Source: an uncultured Prevotella sp.
Lineage (GTDB): Bacteria; Bacteroidota; Bacteroidia; Bacteroidales; Bacteroidaceae
Length of the DNA: 11,848 bases
Assembly: GCA_900556795.1 (NCBI GenBank)
Contig: USQD01000035.1
Location: forward strand, 1-11,848
Reading direction: 5' to 3'
A program made the position numbers and the translations under genes. Shown here piece by piece: positions 1-7,025 of the stretch. The number at the start of each line of letters is the position of its first letter. Within the stretch, counting starts at the first letter, position 1. The notes beneath the pieces are model-generated. The model had not been told where the DNA came from, did no database searches, and saw only the letters and a program-made list of their open reading frames with translations.

Positions 1-1127
1 AGGAACCACTGTGTAGAGAGCTTTGGCTCGATAGGCACATTGGTACGCTCAGAGAAGCCCACCTTATTATTATAGTCTTCAATCTTCTCCATCAGACCGG
101 CGTTCTGAAGGTCGATGGAAATCTGCTTGCGCACGTCCATGCGGTCCATGCCAACATAGAGACCTGCTGCCTCGCTGATGGTACCGTTGTCGTTGAAGAT
201 ATCGATGGTTTCCAAACCGTGCTTCAAACCGAGTGCGTGGTCGTTGATATCGTGGGCTGGAGTTACCTTCAAGCAACCGGTACCGAACTCGATATCTACG
301 TATGTATCCTCGATAACAGGAATCTCGCGGTTTACGAGAGGCACGATAACGTGCTTACCCTTCAACCAGGTATTCTTCTTGTCCTCTGGGTTGATACACA
401 TGGCAGAGTCGCCCATGATGGTCTCCGGACGGGTTGTTGCTACTACTGCATAGTATCCCTTCTCATCCTTGTGAATCACGTTCTCCTCATCCACCTGCTG
501 GCAGTCCTGCTCTACTACATAATACTTCAGATGGTAGAGCTTAGAGTGCTCATCCTTGTAGATAACCTCCTCGTCAGAGAGTGCTGTCTGAGCCTTAGGG
601 TCCCAGTTGACCATGCGCACGCCACGATAGATGAGACCCTTCTTGTAAAGGTCGCAGAATACGTGGATAACGGCACGAGAGCGGGTCTCGTCCATGGTGA
701 ATGCTGTGCGGTCCCAGTCGCAGCTGGCACCAAGTTTGCGGAGCTGCTTGAGGATGATGCCACCGTGCTCGTGAGTCCAGTCCCAAGCATGCTTGAGGAA
801 CTCCTCGCGGGTTAGGTCTGTCTTCTTGATGCCCTGCTGAGCGAGGCGGTTAACCACCTTTGCCTCAGTAGCGATACTGGCGTGGTCGGTTCCAGGTACC
901 CAACAAGCGTTCTTGCCCTCCATGCGAGCACGGCGAACGAGAATATCCTGGATAGTATTGTTGAGCATGTGTCCCATGTGGAGCACACCCGTTACGTTTG
1001 GTGGAGGGATAACCACTGTATAAGGTTCACGACCATCTGGCTTAGAGCTGAAAAGCTTGTTGTCGAGCCAGTACTGATACCATTTACTTTCCACTGCTTG
1101 TGGATCGTACTTACTTGCTAATTCCAT
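1..1127 (-). CDS. valS: Valine--tRNA ligase (ValRS), N-terminal part, cut by window edge
   Basis: Class I aminoacyl-tRNA synthetase that charges tRNA-Val with valine in the cytoplasm. The ATG is at 1125-1127 on the minus strand and about 375 codons are visible; the rest lies beyond the left edge (the family is usually about 870-950 residues). The protein begins [18 protein letters not shown]. The class I nucleotide-binding motif appears as [14 protein letters not shown] near residues 41-54 (HMGH is the HIGH variant), followed by [11 protein letters not shown], typical of Val[17 protein letters not shown] leads into the CP1 editing domain, which contains the conserved [10 protein letters not shown] stretch and [12 protein letters not shown]. 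The KMSKS motif and anticodon-binding domain are outside the window. The reading frame is open throughout. It is divergent from the uup-like gene, and a promoter-like element at 1242-1249 implies a leader of about 110 nt. The identification is firm. Confidence 0.97.
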   Translation of the reverse strand, partial: MELASKYDPQAVESKWYQYWLDNKLFSSKPDGREPYTVVIPPPNVTGVLHMGHMLNNTIQDILVRRARMEGKNACWVPGTDHASIATEAKVVNRLAQQGIKKTDLTREEFLKHAWDWTHEHGGIILKQLRKLGASCDWDRTAFTMDETRSRAVIHVFCDLYKKGLIYRGVRMVNWDPKAQTALSDEEVIYKDEHSKLYHLKYYVVEQDCQQVDEENVIHKDEKGYYAVVATTRPETIMGDSAMCINPEDKKNTWLKGKHVIVPLVNREIPVIEDTYVDIEFGTGCLKVTPAHDINDHALGLKHGLETIDIFNDNGTISEAAGLYVGMDRMDVRKQISIDLQNAGLMEKIEDYNNKVGFSERTNVPIEPKLSTQWF

Positions 1128-1241
1128 TTTTAATATGTCTTTTTAATTTTCTAATCTTTTTATCTTCGAAAACTGCCCCAAAAGTTACCGCAAACAATCA
1201 ATTATACGATAAAATATGCAAGTTTCCTTAAAAATACGGTG

Positions 1242-1249
1242 CAAAGATA
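1242..1249 (-). promoter_or_regulatory. Bacteroidetes -7 promoter element for valS
   Basis: Read on the minus strand this is TATCTTTG, a full match to the Bacteroidetes primary-sigma -7 consensus TAnnTTTG. It would start transcription near 1235 and give valS a leader of about 110 nt. I see no good TTTG -33 box at the usual distance of about 20 bp, so the assignment rests on the -7 match and its position. Confidence 0.55.
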
Positions 1250-1271
1250 CTACTTTTTGAGCGAAAATCAT

Positions 1272-1279
1272 TATCTTTG
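1272..1279 (+). promoter_or_regulatory. Bacteroidetes -7 promoter element for the uup-like gene
   Basis: TATCTTTG on the plus strand matches TAnnTTTG exactly. Transcription would start near 1285, leaving only about 10-15 nt before the ATG at 1297. A TTTG at 1256-1259 is only 12 bp upstream, which is too close for a standard -33 box. The element mirrors the minus-strand -7 at 1242-1249. Confidence 0.55.
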
Positions 1280-1296
1280 CATGAAAAAATTGCAGA

Positions 1297-3126
1297 ATGG
1301 CTAGTCAGATACCATATTTAGACGTACAAAACCTCACCAAACGATTTGGTGCGCAGGTTCTTTTTGATAAGATTTCCTTCTCTATCGCCGAAGGACAGAA
1401 GGTGGGACTCGTGGCACGTAATGGCACGGGAAAGTCTACCCTGATGTCTGTTCTGATGGATAAGGAGGGACATGAAAGCGGTGATATCATCTATCGTCGC
1501 GATTTGAAGATAGGATATTTGGAGCAGTCTCCTCAATTCGATCCGGAGGAGAGTGTGCTCGATGCATGTTTCAATCATGAGGGAGACCCGGAGAAGGTGC
1601 TCCGTGCCAAGCAGATCCTGACCCAGCTACATATTACCAATATGGAGCAGCCGATGGGGCAGCTTAGCGGAGGACAGCAGAAACGTGTTGCCCTGGCTAA
1701 TGTGCTGATAGAGGAGCCCGATTTCCTGATGCTCGATGAGCCTACCAACCACCTTGACCTGGAAATGATAGAATGGCTGGAGGGATACTTGAACAGAGGA
1801 AACAAGACCATCTTCATGGTTACTCACGACCGTTTCTTCCTGGACAAGGTGTGCAATACCATCCTGGAACTTGACGATAAGACCATCTATACCTATAGAG
1901 GTAATTATGCCTACTATCTGGAGAAACGTCAGGAGCGCATGGATAATCTCAGGGCGGAAATTCAGCATTCCAAGAATCTCTATCGCAGGGAGTTGGACTG
2001 GATGCGCCGCCAGCCTCAGGCACGTGGTCATAAGGCTAAGTATCGTGAAGATGCCTTTTATGAACTGGAGAAGGTGGCTAAGCAGCGTATCGAAGACCGA
2101 CAGGTGCGTCTGAAGGCTTCTACCGTATATATCGGTTCCAAGATATTTGAATGTCAGTATGTAAGCAAGGCTTTCGATGACCGTGGTAAGAAGAAGGTGA
2201 TACTCGATAACTTCTATTACAACTTTGCCCGATTCGAGAAGATGGGTATCGTGGGTAATAACGGAACGGGTAAGTCTACCTTCATCAAGATGCTCTTGGG
2301 TGAAGTTCAGCCGGACAGCGGTAAGTTTGACATCGGTGAGACGGTTCGCTTCGGTTATTTCTCGCAGGAGGGATTGAAGTTCAAGGAAGACCAGAAGGTG
2401 ATTGATGTCATTACTGAGATTGCCGATTATATCGACTTGGGTAATGGCAAGCACATGACGGCTTCGCAGTTCCTGCAGTTCTTCCTCTTTACTCCAGAGG
2501 AACAGCACAACTACGTATATAAGTTGAGTGGAGGCGAGAAGCGCAAGCTCTATCTCTGTACGGTGCTGATGAGGAATCCTAACTTTCTGGTTCTCGATGA
2601 GCCTACCAACGACCTTGATATCCAGACACTCCAGGTGTTGGAGGAATACTTGCAGGATTTCGCCGGTTGCGTTATCGTAGTAAGTCACGACCGCTATTTC
2701 ATGGACAAGGTAGTGGATCATCTTCTGGTGTTCAAGGGCGAGGGCGAGATACAGGATTTCCCTGGCAACTATACCCAATACCGTGACTGGAGCCGATTGC
2801 AGGAGAAGGATGAGGCAGAGAAAGCTGCGGCTGCGGCTAAAACTGCCAGCAATAATGCAGCTGTCAATGATGGCGCCGGCACAGCCAAGCGTGACGCCAA
2901 CTTTGAGAACAAGCGCAAGATGAGCTACAAGGAGAAGCGTGAATATGAACAGCTGACCCAGGAAATTGATAAGCTCACCGAAGAACAGAAGAAGTTGGAG
3001 GAAGCTCTGTGCAGTGGAACGCTTTCGGTAGACGAACTGACGGAAAAGAGCAAGCGACTGCCGGAAATCAAGGATGAACTTGATGAGAAGGAAATGAGAT
3101 GGCTGGAATTGTCAGAGATGCTATAG
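1297..3126 (+). CDS. uup: ABC-F family ATPase, Uup-like
   Basis: Soluble ABC-F protein of 609 residues with two ATPase domains and no membrane segment. ABC-F proteins act on the ribosome, and Uup-type members are linked to translation and ribosome function. Domain 1 has Walker A within GLVARNGTGKST (37-48), signature LSGGQ (123-127) and Walker B FLMLDE (143-148). Domain 2 has GIVGNNGTGKST (317-328), LSGG (410-413) and FLVLDE (430-435). The inter-domain linker, about 205-280, is charged and helical and includes RRELDWMRRQP, as in Uup. After domain 2 comes an Ala-rich linker (about 505-530), then a highly charged coiled-coil tail (about 540-609) resembling the Uup C-terminal domain. That tail favours Uup over EttA or YheS. 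The start at 1297 fits the promoter element 18 bp upstream. ABC-F identity is certain; the symbol is less so. It diverges from valS and lies 103 bp before engB. Confidence 0.88.
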   Translation: MASQIPYLDVQNLTKRFGAQVLFDKISFSIAEGQKVGLVARNGTGKSTLMSVLMDKEGHESGDIIYRRDLKIGYLEQSPQFDPEESVLDACFNHEGDPEKVLRAKQILTQLHITNMEQPMGQLSGGQQKRVALANVLIEEPDFLMLDEPTNHLDLEMIEWLEGYLNRGNKTIFMVTHDRFFLDKVCNTILELDDKTIYTYRGNYAYYLEKRQERMDNLRAEIQHSKNLYRRELDWMRRQPQARGHKAKYREDAFYELEKVAKQRIEDRQVRLKASTVYIGSKIFECQYVSKAFDDRGKKKVILDNFYYNFARFEKMGIVGNNGTGKSTFIKMLLGEVQPDSGKFDIGETVRFGYFSQEGLKFKEDQKVIDVITEIADYIDLGNGKHMTASQFLQFFLFTPEEQHNYVYKLSGGEKRKLYLCTVLMRNPNFLVLDEPTNDLDIQTLQVLEEYLQDFAGCVIVVSHDRYFMDKVVDHLLVFKGEGEIQDFPGNYTQYRDWSRLQEKDEAEKAAAAAKTASNNAAVNDGAGTAKRDANFENKRKMSYKEKREYEQLTQEIDKLTEEQKKLEEALCSGTLSVDELTEKSKRLPEIKDELDEKEMRWLELSEML

Positions 3127-3175
3127 ACTTTGAACTTTGAACATTGAACTTTGAGGTTTGAGCATTGAACTTTAT
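3127..3175 (+). repeat. 7-bp tandem repeat (ACTTTGA-like), about 7 degenerate units
   Basis: Directly after the uup stop codon the sequence reads as consecutive heptamers ACTTTGA, ACTTTGA, ACATTGA, ACTTTGA, GGTTTGA, GCATTGA and a decayed ACTTTAT. Three copies are exact and the others differ by one to three bases. The array fills about half of the uup-engB gap. Its function is unknown. I see no strong hairpin in it, so it does not look like an intrinsic terminator. Confidence 0.85.
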
Positions 3176-3229
3176 GATTAGTTCGTTTGCTGACATTTAG
3201 TGATTAACATAATAATAGAAAACATAACG

Positions 3230-3835
3230 ATGGAAATTAAGAAATCTGAATTTACAATATCTGCTCCACGAGTGAGCATGTGTCCTAAGGATAATAAGGC
3301 TGAGTATGCCTTTATCGGTCGAAGCAATGTGGGTAAATCTAGTCTTATCAATATGCTTTGCAATCATAAAGGTTTAGCTAAAACTTCAGCCACACCGGGT
3401 AAGACGTTGCTGATCAATCACTTCATTATCAATAATGAATGGTATCTGGTTGACCTTCCCGGCTATGGATTTGCCAAGCGCTCCAAGACTGTCCAGAAGC
3501 AGTTGGAGCAGATGATCAGCAGTTATATCCTTCAGCGTCCTCAGTTGGCAAACGTCTTTGTTCTTATCGACGTACGCCATGACCAGCAGAAGATTGACCG
3601 TGAATTCGTAGACTGGTTGGGCGAAAGCAATGTGCCATTCTGTATCGTTTTCACCAAGGCAGATAAGTTGGGACCGGTAAAGGCTCGTATGAATGCCGAG
3701 AAATGGATGCATGCATTGGAAGATCGCTGGGAAGAGCTTCCTCCTTACTTCATTACTAGTAGTGAGAAAAAGATGGGACGCGACGAAGTACTCGATTATA
3801 TTGACGAGATCAACAAGTCGCTTGCTGGAGAATAA
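3230..3835 (+). CDS. engB: Ribosome biogenesis GTP-binding protein EngB/YsxC/YihA
   Basis: TRAFAC-class GTPase (201 residues) that in studied bacteria helps assemble the large ribosomal subunit. Motifs are G1 GRSNVGKS (30-37), G2 threonine in TSATPGKT (about residue 55), G3 DLPGYG (75-80), G4 TKAD (142-145) and G5 within ITSSE (175-179). The length fits the family. I chose the ATG at 3230 because [11 protein letters not shown] matches the usual start of Bacteroidetes EngB; an in-frame GTG at 3200 would add ten residues with no family resemblance. The leader is A-rich without a clear Shine-Dalgarno site. It heads a tight cluster, with the next gene 15 bp downstream. Confidence 0.95.
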   Translation: MEIKKSEFTISAPRVSMCPKDNKAEYAFIGRSNVGKSSLINMLCNHKGLAKTSATPGKTLLINHFIINNEWYLVDLPGYGFAKRSKTVQKQLEQMISSYILQRPQLANVFVLIDVRHDQQKIDREFVDWLGESNVPFCIVFTKADKLGPVKARMNAEKWMHALEDRWEELPPYFITSSEKKMGRDEVLDYIDEINKSLAGE

Positions 3836-3850
3836 AAATCATCGAAACGT

Positions 3851-4834
3851 ATGAAACAGATCAATTGGGGATTTATCGGCTGCGGAGAAGTAACCGAAAA
3901 GAAGAGCGGACCGGCCTTCAATGAAGTAGAAGGTTCGCAGGTTGTGGCAGTGATGAGCCGTAGCGAGAACAAGGCTCGTAGTTATGCTGAGCGTCATCAT
4001 ATCCGTAAATGGTATACGGATGCCCAGGAATTGATAGATGACCCTGATGTAAATGCCATCTATATCGCTACTCCGCCATCGTCTCATGCCACCTTTGCCA
4101 TCATGGCAATGCGTGCAGGCAAGCCTGTTTATATAGAAAAGCCATTGGCAGCAAGCTATAACGACTGTATCCGTATCAATCGTATCAGTGAGCAGACCGG
4201 TGTTCCTTGCTTTGTGGCTTATTACCGTCGTTATCTTCCATATTTCCAGAAAGTGAAGGAGATCATTGAAAACGGTACCATCGGTAAGGTAATCAATGTT
4301 CAGATAAGGTTCTCTGTGCCTCCTCGTGACCTTGACTATAAAAACGAAAAGGAATTGCCTTGGAGGTTGCAGCCGGATATTGCGGGTGGAGGTTATTTCT
4401 ATGATTTGGCCCCACACCAGATTGATTTGTTGCAGAATATTTTCGGTGTTATCACCCGTGCACATGGTTATCCTGCCAATCGTGCTCATCTCTACAAGGC
4501 AGAGGATACCGTTTCAGCTTGTTTCTTCTTCGAAAATGGGGTTACGGGCAGTGGAAGCTGGTGCTTTGTGGGACATGAGAGTGCAAAGGAAGACCGTATC
4601 GAGGTTATCGGTGATAAGGGTTCCTTGTCTTTTTCGGTATTTACATACGAACCTATTGTTCTCGTCACCAGTGAAGGAAAACAGAGTATTACCGTACCAA
4701 ATCCTTCCTATGTGCAATTGCCGATGATCAAGCATGTCATAGAGCATTTGCAGGGCATAGGGCATTGCGACTGTACGAGTATCTCGGCTACACCGGTTAA
4801 CTGGGTGCTAGACCGTGTTTTGTGGAAGAATTAG
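3851..4834 (+). CDS. Gfo/Idh/MocA family oxidoreductase
   Basis: Predicted cytoplasmic NAD(P)-dependent dehydrogenase of 327 residues acting on a sugar or cyclitol; the substrate cannot be read from the sequence. The N-terminal Rossmann fold starts at once with GFIGCGEVTE (residues 7-16). The family catalytic lysine motif EKP is at 96-98 in VYIEKPLA. The C-terminal domain has GGGYFYDLAPHQID (179-192), whose Asp185 and His189 match the conserved D...H pair of the substrate site. There is no signal peptide, unlike the exported glycosidase-type members of this family in Bacteroidetes. It lies 15 bp after engB and 22 bp before the DUF4421 gene, so cotranscription is likely. All key residues are present. 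Family certain, specific function unknown. Confidence 0.9.
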   Translation: MKQINWGFIGCGEVTEKKSGPAFNEVEGSQVVAVMSRSENKARSYAERHHIRKWYTDAQELIDDPDVNAIYIATPPSSHATFAIMAMRAGKPVYIEKPLAASYNDCIRINRISEQTGVPCFVAYYRRYLPYFQKVKEIIENGTIGKVINVQIRFSVPPRDLDYKNEKELPWRLQPDIAGGGYFYDLAPHQIDLLQNIFGVITRAHGYPANRAHLYKAEDTVSACFFFENGVTGSGSWCFVGHESAKEDRIEVIGDKGSLSFSVFTYEPIVLVTSEGKQSITVPNPSYVQLPMIKHVIEHLQGIGHCDCTSISATPVNWVLDRVLWKN

Positions 4835-4856
4835 ACTTAAAATAAAAAGTCTCTGT

Positions 4857-6080
4857 ATGAGAAAAATTTGTTTTTTGTGGATGATGTTAACCTTTTTTCT
4901 GCTGCCTGTAGGGGCGGCAGAAGAGGAATCTTTGTCTGCAAAAGACAATGAAAAGAGGGTGGAGGTGACGGACACCCTTTTTGTACGCCATCTTTTCAAT
5001 TCTACCATGTTTAAGCACAACTCCACGGATAGCCTGATAAGAGCCCGTCATAAGCGGACTTTCTTTCATCAGGTGGGCAACGTCTTTACCCGCTTTTTCC
5101 GAGAATTCAATACCACCGATTCTTCCTATATCGAAGACCAGCATTACAACTATACAGTAATGCTGCAGAACACGAATACCTACGAGATTTATACCTTGCG
5201 CAACAAGGAGGGACAGAGCATTACCTTTGCCCCTGACCCTTCCTGGCGATTAGGTCCGTATCTGGGATGGCGATGGGTATTCCTGGGTTATACTTTCGAC
5301 TTGAAGCATATCAATGCCAATAACAGTCATACGAATAAAAAGGAGTTTGACTTGAGTCTTTACAGCAGTCTGCTGGGTGTTGATCTCTTCTGGCGTCAGA
5401 CAGGTAATGATTATCATGTCAAGCGCATGAATCTAGGAGAACATATCAACTGTAATGCGATGAGAAAGGCGCCTTTCGGGGGCTTTAAATCGAGTATCAA
5501 GGGGCTCAACCTTTACTATATCTTTAATCATCGAAGATTCTCTTATCCAGCTGCTTATGCACAGAGTACCGTACAGCGAAGAAGTGCCGGTTCCATGCTC
5601 CTGGGCATCGGATATACCCAACACAAACTGGAAGTGGATTGGGACAAGTTCACCCAGCTTGTTGATGATCGCTTGAACCAGGGGGTTCCTCCTGGAGAGC
5701 AGGCTAAGATAGACAGTAGCCTGATGTTTTCGCAGGTGAAGTATAGTGATATCAATGTAAGTTGTGGCTATGCTTATAACTGGGTGTTCGCCAAGAATTG
5801 GCTTTTCAATGCCTCGCTCTCGGTGGGGCTTGCCTACAACCAGTCTACCTCGGATACCGAAAGTGAACATTTCGACATCATGAACTTCCGTTTCAGGAAT
5901 GTCAACTTGGATGGTATAGGAAGATTTGGAGTAGTATGGAACAATACCCGATGGTATGCGGGCATGAGTACTATCATCCATTCTTATAATTATAGAAAAT
6001 CTCAGTTTTCTACCAATAATTCCTTTGGTTCGGTCAATCTGTATTTCGGAGTTAATTTTGGAAGAAAACGTAATCATTAA
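4857..6080 (+). CDS. DUF4421 family protein, probable outer-membrane beta-barrel
   Basis: Exported protein of 407 residues with no known function. The start at 4857 gives a good signal peptide (MRKICFLWMMLTFFLLPVGA, likely cut near residue 20-21); the open frame extends upstream to 4815, but that would bury the signal. The core contains YNYTVMLQNTNTYEIYTL (98-115) and ITFAPDPSWRLGPYLGWRW (122-140), followed by LGYTFDL and FDLSLYSSLLGVDLFWR. These match my memory of DUF4421 proteins. The second half alternates hydrophobic and polar residues rich in Tyr, Phe and Trp, with turns such as SVGLAYNQST, and ends in SVNLYFGVNFGRKRNH. This is the look of an outer-membrane beta-barrel. Family assignment is from recall and the barrel is an inference. 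It is 12 bp upstream of the DUF1460 gene, suggesting a shared envelope role. Confidence 0.8.
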   Translation: MRKICFLWMMLTFFLLPVGAAEEESLSAKDNEKRVEVTDTLFVRHLFNSTMFKHNSTDSLIRARHKRTFFHQVGNVFTRFFREFNTTDSSYIEDQHYNYTVMLQNTNTYEIYTLRNKEGQSITFAPDPSWRLGPYLGWRWVFLGYTFDLKHINANNSHTNKKEFDLSLYSSLLGVDLFWRQTGNDYHVKRMNLGEHINCNAMRKAPFGGFKSSIKGLNLYYIFNHRRFSYPAAYAQSTVQRRSAGSMLLGIGYTQHKLEVDWDKFTQLVDDRLNQGVPPGEQAKIDSSLMFSQVKYSDINVSCGYAYNWVFAKNWLFNASLSVGLAYNQSTSDTESEHFDIMNFRFRNVNLDGIGRFGVVWNNTRWYAGMSTIIHSYNYRKSQFSTNNSFGSVNLYFGVNFGRKRNH

Positions 6081-6092
6081 AACTGTAGGAAG

Positions 6093-6953
6093 ATGAAAAT
6101 TCTAAAGAGAATATCTGTATTAGTTTTGGCTGTCTTGTCGTTGATGCCATCTATGGCAAAGAGTGGTGTTGTGTATCAGCGCCAGGACAGTATTCGTATC
6201 GTCAACTTGTTGAAGCAGGCAAAAGCCTTGAAGACGAAACCTGCCAACTGGATGCTGTGGTTCGGCAAGCAGTTTGTGGGGATTCCATACGTTGGAGGTA
6301 CCTTGGATAGGACAAAGGAAGAGGTTCTCATCGTGAATACACGTGAACTCGACTGTACCACCTATGTAGAGATGGTGACAGCCCTGACGATGTGCGCCAA
6401 GAGGCATGAAACCTCCTTTGCTTCCTTCTGTGAACATTTGAAGCACGTGAGATATGTAGGCGGGGAAGTATCTTATGTGAAGCGCCAGCATTATTTTACC
6501 ATTTGGATGGACGATAATGAAAAGGAGGGTATTGTCAGAAACATCGCTCCTAATCCGCCATTTACTGCCGTCCAGACCGTCAATGTCAACTGGATGTCTA
6601 CTCATACATCGAGCTATAAGATGCTTTCTGCTCATCCTGAGTGGAAAGCAGGCATTCGCCAGTTGGAGCAGAGCGTAAACGGGAAAAAATACCGTTATGT
6701 TCCCAAATCGACCATTGCCAATAACCGGATATTCAGAAAGGCTATTCATGACGGTGACATCATCGTGATTGTTACCAACAAGAAAGGATTGGACACCACC
6801 CATATCGGTTTGGCTTCCTGGCACAAGGACGGACTCCACCTGCTCAATGCGAGCAGTATACATAAAAAAGTAATAGACGAACCGATGACACTGTATACCT
6901 ATATGCAGAAACATCCGGTGCAGATTGGCATCAGGGTATGTAGGGTGCTGTAA
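6093..6953 (+). CDS. DUF1460 family NlpC/P60-like amidase, exported
   Basis: Exported protein of 286 residues with a signal peptide (MKILKRISVLVLAVLSLMPSMA, cut near residue 22). DUF1460 proteins have an NlpC/P60-like cysteine-peptidase fold, and studied members are described as N-acetylmuramoyl-L-alanine amidases acting on peptidoglycan fragments. The expected catalytic residues are visible: Cys88 in ELDCTTYVE, His237 in DTTHIGLA, and a third polar residue, probably Asn252 in LLNASS. The PYVGGTLD stretch (65-72) precedes the Cys, as is usual in the family. With no lipobox it is probably periplasmic. It is the last gene of the close-packed engB cluster and follows the DUF4421 gene by 12 bp. 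Family and active site are well supported; the substrate here is inferred. Confidence 0.85.
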   Translation: MKILKRISVLVLAVLSLMPSMAKSGVVYQRQDSIRIVNLLKQAKALKTKPANWMLWFGKQFVGIPYVGGTLDRTKEEVLIVNTRELDCTTYVEMVTALTMCAKRHETSFASFCEHLKHVRYVGGEVSYVKRQHYFTIWMDDNEKEGIVRNIAPNPPFTAVQTVNVNWMSTHTSSYKMLSAHPEWKAGIRQLEQSVNGKKYRYVPKSTIANNRIFRKAIHDGDIIVIVTNKKGLDTTHIGLASWHKDGLHLLNASSIHKKVIDEPMTLYTYMQKHPVQIGIRVCRVL

Positions 6954-7025
6954 TTTGGCACGCTATTTGTATAAGCCATAGCAAACATAAAAAATAAAAT
7001 AATAACATTAAAAGATATAATAACT

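Larger units (their letters stand above)
1240..1281. repeat. 10-bp perfect inverted repeat spanning divergent promoters
   Basis: TGCAAAGATA (1240-1249) and TATCTTTGCA (1272-1281) are perfect inverted copies separated by 22 bp. Each arm contains the outward-facing -7 element of one of the divergent genes valS and uup. The repeat is therefore most simply explained as two opposed promoters rather than an operator, although both readings are possible. Confidence 0.75.

Noticed and set aside
219..815. 198-codon plus-strand open frame inside valS
   Set aside because: It is antisense to clearly coding valS, has no recognisable domain and no promoter or start signal; it is a codon-bias shadow.
1128..1239. 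T-box or other riboswitch in the valS leader
   Set aside because: I see no T-box sequence, no terminator/antiterminator pair and no strong hairpin; T-boxes are also not typical of Bacteroidetes.
1281..1304. Seven-codon open frame (MKKLQNG) overlapping the uup start, possible leader peptide
   Set aside because: Its ATG lies before the expected transcription start of the -7 element at 1272-1279, so it would probably not be in the mRNA.
1627..2778. 383-codon minus-strand open frame inside the uup-like gene
   Set aside because: Long, but it lies fully antisense to two intact ATPase domains and its translation shows no family motifs.
3200..3229. GTG-initiated ten-residue N-terminal extension of EngB
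   Set aside because: The extension does not resemble EngB, and the ATG at 3230 matches the normal family start.
6120..6914. 264-codon minus-strand open frame inside the DUF1460 gene
   Set aside because: The sense frame carries a signal peptide and catalytic Cys/His; the antisense product is not recognisable.
6954..7025. Possible htpG promoter or heat-shock operator in the 72-bp gap
   Set aside because: TTTG occurs at 6954-6957 and 6966-6969, but no TAnnTTTG follows at the right spacing and there is no CIRCE-type inverted repeat.
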